Positions 1 to 5,408 of a DNA stretch of 5,408 nt are shown piece after piece. The position numbers and the translations under genes are program-made. The notes below the pieces were generated by a model. That model saw only the letters and a program-made list of their open reading frames with translations, was not told where the DNA came from and ran no database searches. The stretch is from an uncultured Acidimicrobiia bacterium. GTDB taxonomy: Bacteria > Actinomycetota > Acidimicrobiia > IMCC26256 > CALEDW01. The stretch's first letter is position 1, and every line of letters starts with the position of its first letter. The stretch is taken from the NCBI GenBank assembly GCA_937949585.1, contig CALEDW010000066.1:1-5408 (forward strand), written 5' to 3'.

Positions 1-694
1 CTTTCACGCCCCGCACCGCCAGCGGTGGCTGCGCGGCGATCCGGGCCGCCAGCGCCGAGACCTCGGCGTCGAGGTCGGCGTCGGGCACGACGCGCTCGCA
101 GAGCCCGATCCGGAGCGCCTCGGCGGCGTCGATGCGCTCACCGAGCAGGATCAGCTCCTTCGCCTTGCCCGGCCCGACCAGGCGCGGCAGGCGCTGGGTG
201 CCGCCGAGGTCGGGCAGCATCCCGTAGCGCAACTCGAGCAGGCCCACCTGGGTCCCCTCGGCGAGGACCCGCAGGTCGCAGGCCAGGGCGAGTTGCAGCC
301 CGGCCCCGAGCGCGTATCCCCGCACCGCGGCGATGGTGGCGAACGGCGCCTCCTCCAGCCAGTTGTACGCCTCCTGCGTCCGCTGGATGAGCGAGACCAG
401 GTCCCCGGCGCCGCCCCCGCCGTCATCCCCGGCCCCGGTCGACGTGGCCGCGGCGAAGGACCCGTCGGTGAACACGGCGGTGTCGATCCCGCTCGAGAAG
501 GCACGCCCGGCACCGGTCACCACCAGCGCCCGCAGGTCACCGGGATCGGAGCGCAGCGCCGAACCCAGGGCGGCGAGCTCCTGCCACATGCGGATCGTGA
601 TGGCGTTGAGGCGCTCGGGGCGGTGCAGGGTGAGACGGCCGACGTGACCGTCGCGTTCGAAGCGCAGGGTCTCCCACGGACCGGGTTCGCTCAT
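1..694 (-). CDS. Enoyl-CoA hydratase/isomerase (crotonase) family protein, 3' end cut by the window
   Basis: The visible 231 residues are a crotonase fold, which acts on acyl-CoA thioesters in the cytoplasm, typically in beta-oxidation or related CoA pathways. Seen directly: an N-terminal HRPERLNA motif (residues 24-31), the oxyanion-hole segment GRAFSSGID (63-71), a second hole segment GYALGAG (126-132) followed by LQLALACD, then LLEL (152-155) and PDLGGTQRL (161-169). Family members are usually about 255-270 residues, so roughly the last 25-40 are outside the window. The start is ATG at 692-694, which gives the usual N-terminus. No good Shine-Dalgarno is visible, but the upstream hydrolase ends 9 nt before, so coupled translation is likely. 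Oddities: Gln134 sits where hydratases have their first catalytic Glu, while Glu154 (second Glu) and Asp162 are present. This favours an isomerase or another crotonase activity over a standard hydratase. Residues 84-97 form a Gly-rich insert. Family assignment is firm; substrate is unknown. Confidence 0.92.
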   Translation of the reverse strand, partial: MSEPGPWETLRFERDGHVGRLTLHRPERLNAITIRMWQELAALGSALRSDPGDLRALVVTGAGRAFSSGIDTAVFTDGSFAAATSTGAGDDGGGGAGDLVSLIQRTQEAYNWLEEAPFATIAAVRGYALGAGLQLALACDLRVLAEGTQVGLLELRYGMLPDLGGTQRLPRLVGPGKAKELILLGERIDAAEALRIGLCERVVPDADLDAEVSALAARIAAQPPLAVRGVK

Positions 695-703
695 GCCCGC
701 AGC

Positions 704-1357
704 CTACGGTGCCACGCACCCGGGCAGGGCGAGCACCCAGGAGGTCACCGTCGCTGCGACCTCGGCCGACACCTCGGCCTCGTCCCGTCCGTCGCGGCGC
801 CGGGTCCGGAACCCGTGGTCGGCGCCTTCGAGGCGCGCCAGGCGTACGGGCGCGGGGATCGTGCGCACCGCCCGTGCCAGCGTCTGCCAGTCCGCCAGGG
901 CGTCGCGCGTGCCGCTCACGAACAGGCACGGCACCCGGATCCGCCCGAAGTGCTCCGTCCGGAGACGCTCCGGTCGACCGCCCGGATGGAGCGGGTAGCC
1001 GAGGAGGACGAGCCCGAGCGCCGGGAGGCGTCCCTCGGCCACGAGCAACGAGCAGATCCGCCCGCCCATCGACCGCCCGCCCACCGCGATCCGCTCGGGT
1101 GGCAGGCCGCACCGGCGGGCCAGGGCCGCCGCGGCCTCCAGCGTCGCCTCCGCCAGCACCGGCGGGCGGTCCGGCACCCGGCGCCCGGCGCTGCGGTACG
1201 GGTAGTCGAAGCGCAGGCTCGGGATCCCGGCGGCCTCGAGCGCGTCGGCCACGGCCCGCAGCGCAGGAGCGTGGCGATCCGCGCCGGCCCCGTGAGCGAG
1301 GAGCACCGCCCGGTCGGCGCCTCGACGGGGCCCCTGGTAGCTGCGGGCGGCGGTCAT
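704..1357 (-). CDS. Small alpha/beta hydrolase (dienelactone-hydrolase/KANL3-Tex30-like)
   Basis: A 217-residue single-domain alpha/beta hydrolase, probably cytoplasmic, since it has no signal peptide or membrane segment. Seen directly: a first strand and oxyanion loop VLLAHGAGA (18-26), a FDYPYR segment (50-55), the nucleophile elbow GGRSMGG (93-99) with Ser96, a strand ending VSGTRD (147-152) giving Asp152, and GADHGF (178-183) giving His181. The Ser-Asp-His triad is thus complete and in the expected order. The HGAGA opening and short length resemble the KANL3/Tex30-type and dienelactone-hydrolase-like groups, whose bacterial substrates are mostly undefined. An ester or thioester substrate is plausible but inferred. 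The start is ATG at 1355-1357, chosen because the first strand begins about 17 residues in. A GGGGGA run lies about 16 nt upstream, too far to be a convincing ribosome site. It is the first gene of a minus-strand pair with the crotonase gene 9 nt downstream, and it diverges from the glycosyltransferase. Confidence 0.88.
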   Translation of the reverse strand: MTAARSYQGPRRGADRAVLLAHGAGADRHAPALRAVADALEAAGIPSLRFDYPYRSAGRRVPDRPPVLAEATLEAAAALARRCGLPPERIAVGGRSMGGRICSLLVAEGRLPALGLVLLGYPLHPGGRPERLRTEHFGRIRVPCLFVSGTRDALADWQTLARAVRTIPAPVRLARLEGADHGFRTRRRDGRDEAEVSAEVAATVTSWVLALPGCVAP

Positions 1358-1404
1358 CGTTCGGGCGGCGGGATCCCCCGGATGTGCTCTAGGCTGCGCC
1401 GTTC
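1358..1404. promoter_or_regulatory. Divergent intergenic region between hydrolase and glycosyltransferase genes
   Basis: Only 47 nt separate two divergent starts, so promoters for both directions must lie here or inside the flanking genes. On the plus strand a TAGGCT box is visible (listed separately). On the minus strand I see no equally good TAnnnT box close to the hydrolase start. A TAGAGC sequence lacks the final T, so the hydrolase promoter is unresolved. No operator-like palindrome longer than a restriction-site-sized GGATCC was found. Confidence 0.5.
1390..1395 (+). promoter_or_regulatory. Putative -10 box (TAGGCT) for a leaderless glycosyltransferase operon mRNA
   Basis: TAGGCT fits the actinobacterial TAnnnT -10 consensus. 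It ends 9 nt before the ATG at 1405, so a transcript starting 7-10 nt after the box would begin at or within about 3 nt of the start codon. The same upstream stretch has no Shine-Dalgarno-like purine run, which agrees with leaderless initiation. No recognisable -35 hexamer lies 16-19 nt upstream. The hexamer is short and could occur by chance, hence the moderate confidence. Confidence 0.45.
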
Positions 1405-2688
1405 ATGCCCGCACGGTTGCCCGAACGCCTGCGCGTCGCCTGGCTGATCTACCGGGGCAACCCGCACTGCGGCGGGCAGGGCGTGTACACACGCTACCTG
1501 GCCCGGGAGGTGGCCGCCCTGGGGCACGAGATCACGGTCCTGGCCGGACCGCCCTGGCCGGAGCTCGACGACCCCCGGCGCCTCGTCCGGCTCGCCGGCC
1601 TCGACCTGTACCGCCCCGACAACCCGTTCCGGGTCCCGTGGCCCTGGGAGTTCCGCGACCACGTCGACCTCGCCGAGTTCGGGATCATGTGCGCGGCCGG
1701 GTTCCCGGAGCCGTACGCGTTCAGCCTGCGGGCCCGGCGGTGGTTGCGCACCCGCCGCCACGCGTTCGACCTCGTGCACGACAACCAGTGCCTCGGAACC
1801 GGCCTCCTCGGGATGATGCGGGACGGATGGCCGCTGTGCGCCACCCTCCACCACCCCATCACCGTGGACCGCGATCTCGACCTCGCCCACGCCACGGGGC
1901 CGTGGCGGCGCTTCACCCTGCGCCGCTGGTACGCGTTCCTCGGGATGCAGATGCGGGTGGCCCGTCGCATCCCTCGGCTGGTCACGGTGAGCGAATCCTC
2001 GCGCCGGGACATCGTGACGCAGATGCGCGTGCCGGCAGACCGGCTCCACATCGTGCCGGTCGGGGTCGACCAGGAGATCTTCCGTCCCCGTCCGCAGGTA
2101 CGTCGCGTACCGGGGCGGATCATGACCACGGCGTCCGCCGACGTTCCCATGAAGGGGCTCGTGCCGCTCCTGGAGGCACTGGCCAAGCTTCGGGTCGAGG
2201 AGCCCGCTGCGCACCTCGTGGTGATCGGTCGGCTCAAGCAGAAGAGCCGGGTCCCGGCGACGCTGGAGCGCCTCGGGATCGAAGACGCCGTGACCTTCGT
2301 GTCGGGGGTCCCCCAGGACCGGATCGTCGAGCTGTACGCCGAGGCGCAGGTGGCGGTCGTCCCGTCGTTGTACGAGGGGTTCTCGCTCCCGGCGATCGAG
2401 GCGATGGCCTGCGGGGTACCGCTGGTGGCGACCACCGGCGGCGCACTCCCGGAGGTCGTGGGGCCCGACGGCGTCGCGGCGCTCACCGTGCCACCCAACG
2501 ACCCGTCGGCGCTGGCCGCCGCGATCGGCCGGGTGCTGGCCGACGAGGCGCTGGCGGCACGGCTCGGACCGGCCGGGCGGGCCCGGGTGCTCGACCGGTT
2601 CACGTGGCGGCGAACCGCCGAGGGAATGGTCCAGAACTGGTACGCGCTGCTCGAGGAGCACCGTCACGCCGGGGCCGCGCCGTGCTGA
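1405..2688 (+). CDS. GT4-family glycosyltransferase (GT-B fold)
   Basis: A 427-residue retaining-type glycosyltransferase that would transfer a sugar from a nucleotide-sugar donor to a lipid, glycan or small acceptor at the inner face of the membrane or in the cytosol. Seen directly: an N-terminal Rossmann domain starting VAWLIYRGNPHCGGQGVY, with the acceptor-side Gly-rich loop at 22-28 (CGGQGVY). HHPIT (149-153) and VTVSESSRRDI mark the end of the N-domain. The C-terminal donor domain opens with TASADVPMKGL (Lys250, phosphate-binding position). The GT4 EX7E signature is EGFSLPAIE, Glu324 and Glu332, followed by GVPLVATTGGALPEVV. The protein ends in the usual family helix (RFTWRRTAEGMV). Length is normal and there is no transmembrane segment. 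The ATG at 1405 lacks a Shine-Dalgarno; a -10 box close upstream suggests a leaderless message. The 3' end overlaps the methyltransferase start by 7 nt, indicating one operon. Donor and acceptor cannot be read from the sequence. Confidence 0.95.
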   Translation: MPARLPERLRVAWLIYRGNPHCGGQGVYTRYLAREVAALGHEITVLAGPPWPELDDPRRLVRLAGLDLYRPDNPFRVPWPWEFRDHVDLAEFGIMCAAGFPEPYAFSLRARRWLRTRRHAFDLVHDNQCLGTGLLGMMRDGWPLCATLHHPITVDRDLDLAHATGPWRRFTLRRWYAFLGMQMRVARRIPRLVTVSESSRRDIVTQMRVPADRLHIVPVGVDQEIFRPRPQVRRVPGRIMTTASADVPMKGLVPLLEALAKLRVEEPAAHLVVIGRLKQKSRVPATLERLGIEDAVTFVSGVPQDRIVELYAEAQVAVVPSLYEGFSLPAIEAMACGVPLVATTGGALPEVVGPDGVAALTVPPNDPSALAAAIGRVLADEALAARLGPAGRARVLDRFTWRRTAEGMVQNWYALLEEHRHAGAAPC

Positions 2689-3395
2689 CCGTCGACCTGG
2701 CCACCCTGGGCCTGCGGCCCGGGGACCGGGTGCTCGACCTCGGCTGCGGGGGCGGGCGGCACGCGTTCGCGGCGCTGCGGGCCGGGGCGGTGGTGGTGGC
2801 CCTCGACCGCTCGGAAGGCGCCCTGAAGGACGTGCGGGGGGTGGTGGGCGCGATGAGCGACGCCGGTGAGCTGCCGCCCGGCGCGCCGTGGGGGACGGTC
2901 ACCGGCGACGCCGAGCACCTGCCCTTCCCGGACGCCTCGTTCGACGGCGTGATCGCCGCCGAGGTGCTCGAGCACATCTGGGCCGACCGGCGGGCCTTGA
3001 CCGAGCTGGAGCGGGTACTGCGCCCGGGGGGACGGATCGCGGTGACGGTCCCGTCGGCGTTCCCCGAACGGCTCTGCTGGGCGCTGGACCCCGGCTACCA
3101 CGACACCCCCGGCGGGCACGTGCGGATCTACCGCCGCCGGGACGTCGAGGCCCGCCTCGCCGAGGCCGGGCTGGTGCCCTACGCCCGCCACCGGGCCCAC
3201 GCGCTGCACAGCCCCTACTGGTGGATCCGCTGCGCAGGCGGGGTCGACCGGCCGGAGCGCCCGCTGGCCCGCCGGTACCACGAGCTGCTCGTCTGGCAGA
3301 TCACCCGTGACCCGCGCTGGCTGGCCGCGCTCGAGCGGGGCCTGAACCCGCTGCTGGGCAAGAGCCTCGTCGTCTACGCCCGCAAGGAGCCCTGA
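2682..3395 (+). CDS. Class I SAM-dependent methyltransferase
   Basis: A 237-residue Rossmann-fold methyltransferase of the Methyltransf_11/UbiE-like type. Seen directly: motif I VLDLGCGGGRH (17-27) for SAM binding, the acidic ribose-binding residue Asp42 in VALDRS, GDAEHLPF (75-82) with Asp76 near the adenine, a motif-II region FDGVIAAEVLEH (87-98), and the motif-III-like LRPGGR. The C-terminal third contains PGGHVRIYRR and an aromatic HSPYWW segment (176-181), probably part of the acceptor pocket. The start is GTG at 2682-2684, inside the end of the glycosyltransferase gene (GTGCTGA overlap). This puts motif I at the family-typical distance from the N-terminus. No close Shine-Dalgarno is present, so translation is likely coupled to the upstream gene. 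The stop overlaps the next ATG by 1 nt. An O-methyltransfer to the sugar or lipid product of the neighbouring glycosyltransferase is a reasonable inference, not shown by sequence. Confidence 0.92.
   Translation: MLTVDLATLGLRPGDRVLDLGCGGGRHAFAALRAGAVVVALDRSEGALKDVRGVVGAMSDAGELPPGAPWGTVTGDAEHLPFPDASFDGVIAAEVLEHIWADRRALTELERVLRPGGRIAVTVPSAFPERLCWALDPGYHDTPGGHVRIYRRRDVEARLAEAGLVPYARHRAHALHSPYWWIRCAGGVDRPERPLARRYHELLVWQITRDPRWLAALERGLNPLLGKSLVVYARKEP
3384..3389 (+). promoter_or_regulatory. Shine-Dalgarno (AAGGAG) for the alpha/alpha-barrel gene
   Basis: AAGGAG lies 5 nt before the ATG at 3395, within the last codons of the methyltransferase gene. It is the only strong Shine-Dalgarno I found near a start in the window. 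It fixes this start, and with the TGATG stop/start overlap it supports re-initiation on a shared message. Confidence 0.75.
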
Positions 3396-4489
3396 TGCGC
3401 GCGCTCACACCCGCCGAGCTGGCCGCCACGGTGGGGGCGATTGCTTCGGTGCAGCTGCCCGACGGCAACATCCCCTGGACCCCGGGCGGCCACACCGATC
3501 CCTGGAACCTCGTGGAGGCGGCCATGGCCCTCGACGTCGGGGGCCGCCACGCCGAGGCCGCCCGGGCCTACGAGTGGGTGCTGGCCCGCCAGAACCCCGA
3601 CGGCTCGTTCCACGCGTACTACCAGGGTCAGGCGGTGAAAGACCCCACCCTCGACACCAACGTGGCCTGCTACCTCGCGGTCGGGGTGTGGCACCACTAC
3701 CTCGCCACCGGCGACACCGGGTTCCTGCGGGAGATGTGGCCGGCGGTGGAGCGCACGATCGATTTCGCGCTCGGCCACCAGCGGGAGACCGGGGAGATCG
3801 CCTGGCGTGCCGACGACCCCGCCGACGGGTCCCTGCTCACGGGCTGCTCGTCGATCCACCTCTCGCTGCGGTGCGCGATCGCCGTCGCCGAGCGCCTCGG
3901 TCACGAACGGCCCGACTGGGAGCTGTCGGTCGGATCCTTGGCCATCGCCATCGCCCACCGACCCGAGCAGTTCCTCGACAAGAGCCGCTGGGCCATGGAC
4001 TGGTACTACCCGATCCTCGGCGGGGTGCTGCGCGGCGCGCCGGCCCGGGCCCGCATCGCCGCCTACTGGGACACCTTCGTGGTGGAGGGGCGCGGGGTGC
4101 GCTGCGTGTCCGATCGACCGTGGGTGACCGCTGCCGAGACCTGCGAACTGGTGATGGCCCTCGACGCGATCGGGGAGACGGAGCGGGCCCGGGAGCTGTT
4201 CGGCTGGGTGCAGTTCCTGCGCCACGACGACGGTGGCTACTGGTGCGGGATGAACTTCGCCGAGGAGCGCTTCGCGGAGGTCGGTGAGCACTTCACGCCC
4301 GACCAGCCGACCTGGAACTCCGCCGCGGTGGTCCTCGCCGCCCACGCCCTCGACGGCGACGGACCCACCGCCGGGCTGTTCCGCGGTGAGGGGCTTCCGG
4401 CCGGGCTGACCCCCGAGGAGCTGATCGACGCCGGCATCGCCATCGAGGCCGAACGCGGCGCCGACGTCCGGGCTCGCCGGTTGCGCTGA
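3395..4489 (+). CDS. Alpha/alpha-barrel protein, 'prenyltransferase-like' or six-hairpin glycosidase-like
   Basis: A 364-residue, tryptophan-rich, helical, probably cytoplasmic protein with no signal peptide. It matches a conserved actinobacterial family commonly auto-named 'prenyltransferase', whose biochemical role I do not know. Seen directly: recurring Gln/Asp-Gly-aromatic turns at Q20-W28 (QLPDGNIPW), Q66-Y75 (starts QNPDGSF), Q129-W137 (QRETGEIAW) and H277-W283 (HDDGGYW). These resemble the QW-like repeats that link helix pairs in alpha/alpha barrels. The segments YLATGDTGFL and MWPAVERTIDFAL (114-126) look like those of six-hairpin glycosidases. Other conserved-looking blocks are TLDTN (85-89), SRWAMDWYYPILGG (197-210) and RPWVTAAETCELVMAL (241-256), which offer candidate acids Asp35, Asp87, Asp202 and Glu248. 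The terpene-cyclase DxDD motif and the DDxxD motif of isoprenyl synthases are absent, so a true prenyltransferase is doubtful. The start has AAGGAG 5 nt upstream and overlaps the methyltransferase stop by 1 nt. The carboxy tail (about 338-364) is charged and less conserved-looking. Confidence 0.85.
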   Translation: MRALTPAELAATVGAIASVQLPDGNIPWTPGGHTDPWNLVEAAMALDVGGRHAEAARAYEWVLARQNPDGSFHAYYQGQAVKDPTLDTNVACYLAVGVWHHYLATGDTGFLREMWPAVERTIDFALGHQRETGEIAWRADDPADGSLLTGCSSIHLSLRCAIAVAERLGHERPDWELSVGSLAIAIAHRPEQFLDKSRWAMDWYYPILGGVLRGAPARARIAAYWDTFVVEGRGVRCVSDRPWVTAAETCELVMALDAIGETERARELFGWVQFLRHDDGGYWCGMNFAEERFAEVGEHFTPDQPTWNSAAVVLAAHALDGDGPTAGLFRGEGLPAGLTPEELIDAGIAIEAERGADVRARRLR

Positions 4490-4516
4490 GACGGCGGCTG
4501 CGCCGACGCGCTCAGC
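4485..4516. terminator. Possible bidirectional hairpin between convergent genes
   Basis: GCTGAG (4485-4490) pairs with CTCAGC (4511-4516). Inside them CGGCG (4492-4496) pairs with CGCCG (4501-4505) around a GCTG loop, giving a GC-rich interrupted stem that contains both stop codons. Its position between two converging genes is where a shared terminator is expected. There is no T-tract on either side. The outer pairing arises partly because both genes end in GC-TGA-G, so it may be fortuitous. Confidence 0.3.
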
Positions 4517-5408
4517 TCGCGACGAGGTCGCGGATCGCGCCCACGGTCGCGGCGAGGGCCTCGCCGGCGGGCGGCTGCATCTCGGGGACGAAGTACCACC
4601 AGAACCCCCCGCCGACCGACGTCGGATATCCGAGCGACGCGGCGAGGAGCTGCGAGGACACCTCTCGACGGGCTGCGCCCGTGGGGTCGTCCCGGTCGTA
4701 GGCCCACCACACCCGGGAGGTGTCGGCGTTCCAGTAGCCGAGTTCACCGAGCCCGATGCGCTGATCCGGGAACTCGGCGGCGAGCGTCCGCATCACCGTG
4801 TCGAACCCGAGGCCGAGCGGCGCGTCCTCGACCCAGGTCGAGAGCAACACCACGTCCAGGTGGGAACGCACGGAGGCGGGGAGGTTGGCCCGGACCCAGT
4901 TGAACGTCGAGGCCTTCGCTGCGTCGGTGCCCAGCTGCCAGTAGAGCGTGAGCACGACGAGCGCCGAGGAGTGTGCGTCGACCCAGGCCGCGGCGTCGGC
5001 CACCTTGGCGGCGATCTCCTTCCCGGTCCAGGTGCCGTTCACCTCGTTTCCGACCTCCCAGGCGTCGACCTCCGGGAACGCGGTGACGTACTCCCGGATC
5101 CGGGCCAGGTAGGCGGCACGGGTGTAGCGCTTCGCATCGGACGAGTCGATCGGCTCGCCGAGCACCCGCAGGCCGCGGGCCTTCGCCGCCGCCACTGCGT
5201 CGGCGTACGCCCGGGCCGGCACGCCCCGGTCGAAGACGATCCGCACCCACCCGTAGGGGGCGGCGACGGCCGCCGCCCGGTCGAGTGTCCCGGGGACGCC
5301 GGCGGTGGTGTCGAGGGTCACCCCCAGCCACGGCGGGCGCACGGTCCGGTGGGCCCGGGCGTAGGCGGGGCCGTACTCGGCGAGCAGGAGGTCGGTGGCG
5401 ACGGCGAG
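4512..5408 (-). CDS. TIM-barrel glycoside-hydrolase-like protein (clan GH-A type), 5' end probably outside the window
   Basis: The minus-strand frame is open from the right edge to a TGA at 4512-4514 (298 residues visible). Seen directly, numbering from the window edge: a first-strand segment WLGVTLDTT (27-35), VRIVFDRG (55-62), AWEVGNEVNG (116-125) with Glu122 after Asn, VVLLSTW (186-192), and RIGLGELGYWN (217-227) with Glu222. The protein ends in a FWWYFVPE strand (about 263-270). In clan GH-A hydrolases an Asn-Glu on strand 4 is the acid/base and a Glu on strand 7 the nucleophile; the 100-residue spacing fits. Hydrolysis of a beta-glycoside is therefore plausible; the family is not identified. 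A GTG at 5340-5342 could be the start, giving 276 residues. The 22 codons before it are stop-free with only G/C third positions and read as protein, so I favour a start beyond the edge, perhaps with an export signal there. It converges on the trio and ends 22 nt from it. Confidence 0.78.
   Translation of the reverse strand, partial: LAVATDLLLAEYGPAYARAHRTVRPPWLGVTLDTTAGVPGTLDRAAAVAAPYGWVRIVFDRGVPARAYADAVAAAKARGLRVLGEPIDSSDAKRYTRAAYLARIREYVTAFPEVDAWEVGNEVNGTWTGKEIAAKVADAAAWVDAHSSALVVLTLYWQLGTDAAKASTFNWVRANLPASVRSHLDVVLLSTWVEDAPLGLGFDTVMRTLAAEFPDQRIGLGELGYWNADTSRVWWAYDRDDPTGAARREVSSQLLAASLGYPTSVGGGFWWYFVPEMQPPAGEALAATVGAIRDLVAS

Noticed and set aside
1358..1389. A -35 hexamer paired with the TAGGCT box
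   Set aside because: The only mildly similar sequence (TTCGGG at 1360-1365) is about 24 nt from the -10 box, too far for a normal spacer.
293..1447. A 384-residue plus-strand open frame across the crotonase and hydrolase genes
   Set aside because: It crosses two real minus-strand genes with intact active-site motifs and has low-complexity Arg/Pro/Gly composition.
1354..2667. A 437-residue open frame on the minus strand opposite the glycosyltransferase
   Set aside because: It has no recognisable domain, and the plus strand shows complete GT4 motifs. Long antisense frames are common in DNA this rich in GC.
1638..3395. Apparent 585-residue protein fusing an unknown N-terminal half to the methyltransferase
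   Set aside because: The first 348 codons are an out-of-frame reading of the glycosyltransferase. Only the part from the GTG at 2682 has protein-like sequence, so this is not a fusion.
3395..4489. Annotation as a true prenyltransferase or squalene cyclase
   Set aside because: The QW-like turns alone suggest it. DxDD, DDxxD and the zinc ligands of protein prenyltransferases are not visible.
3374..4747. A 457-residue open frame on the minus strand across the alpha/alpha-barrel gene
   Set aside because: Composition is Gly/Val/Pro/Arg-rich with no domain, and it overlaps two convincing genes. It is the antisense shadow of the plus-strand gene.
4744..5331. A 195-residue alternative minus-strand frame inside the glycoside-hydrolase-like gene
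   Set aside because: It is Arg/Gly-rich with no motif, whereas the neighbouring frame has coherent TIM-barrel strands and a catalytic Glu pair.

Overview
This is a very GC-rich window (above 70% by eye, third codon positions almost all G or C) packed with protein genes. It contains no rRNA, tRNA, CRISPR array, insertion sequence or phage gene that I can see. The base composition, a GTG start, one clear Shine-Dalgarno site beside starts that lack one, a TAnnnT-type -10 box placed for a leaderless message, and the protein families all point to an actinobacterium, possibly of the Acidimicrobiia. The taxonomic call is inference.

Layout. (1) Positions 1-1357, minus strand: a two-gene unit. It holds a small alpha/beta hydrolase (704-1357) and, 9 nt downstream, a crotonase-fold (enoyl-CoA hydratase/isomerase) protein that runs off the left edge (1-694). 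(2) Positions 1358-1404: a 47-nt divergent intergenic region with a TAGGCT -10-like box close to the next start. (3) Positions 1405-4489, plus strand: three tightly coupled genes. They are a GT4 glycosyltransferase (1405-2688), a class I SAM-dependent methyltransferase (2682-3395, 7-nt overlap) and an alpha/alpha-barrel protein of the kind often labelled 'prenyltransferase' (3395-4489, 1-nt overlap). (4) Positions 4512-5408, minus strand, convergent: a TIM-barrel protein resembling clan GH-A glycoside hydrolases, open through the right edge. Its stop lies 22 nt from that of the third gene, and a GC-rich hairpin spans both stops.

How they may work together. The plus-strand trio looks like a small, self-contained glycoconjugate pathway: a sugar transferase, a methylating enzyme and a carbohydrate- or isoprenoid-binding barrel protein, made from one message. 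The convergent glycoside-hydrolase-like protein may be functionally linked, since it has a plausible pair of catalytic glutamates. The left-hand pair looks like ordinary acyl-CoA and ester metabolism and is probably a separate unit. The trio is the best candidate for an incompletely described system. Its members are recognisable families, but I do not know a characterised product.
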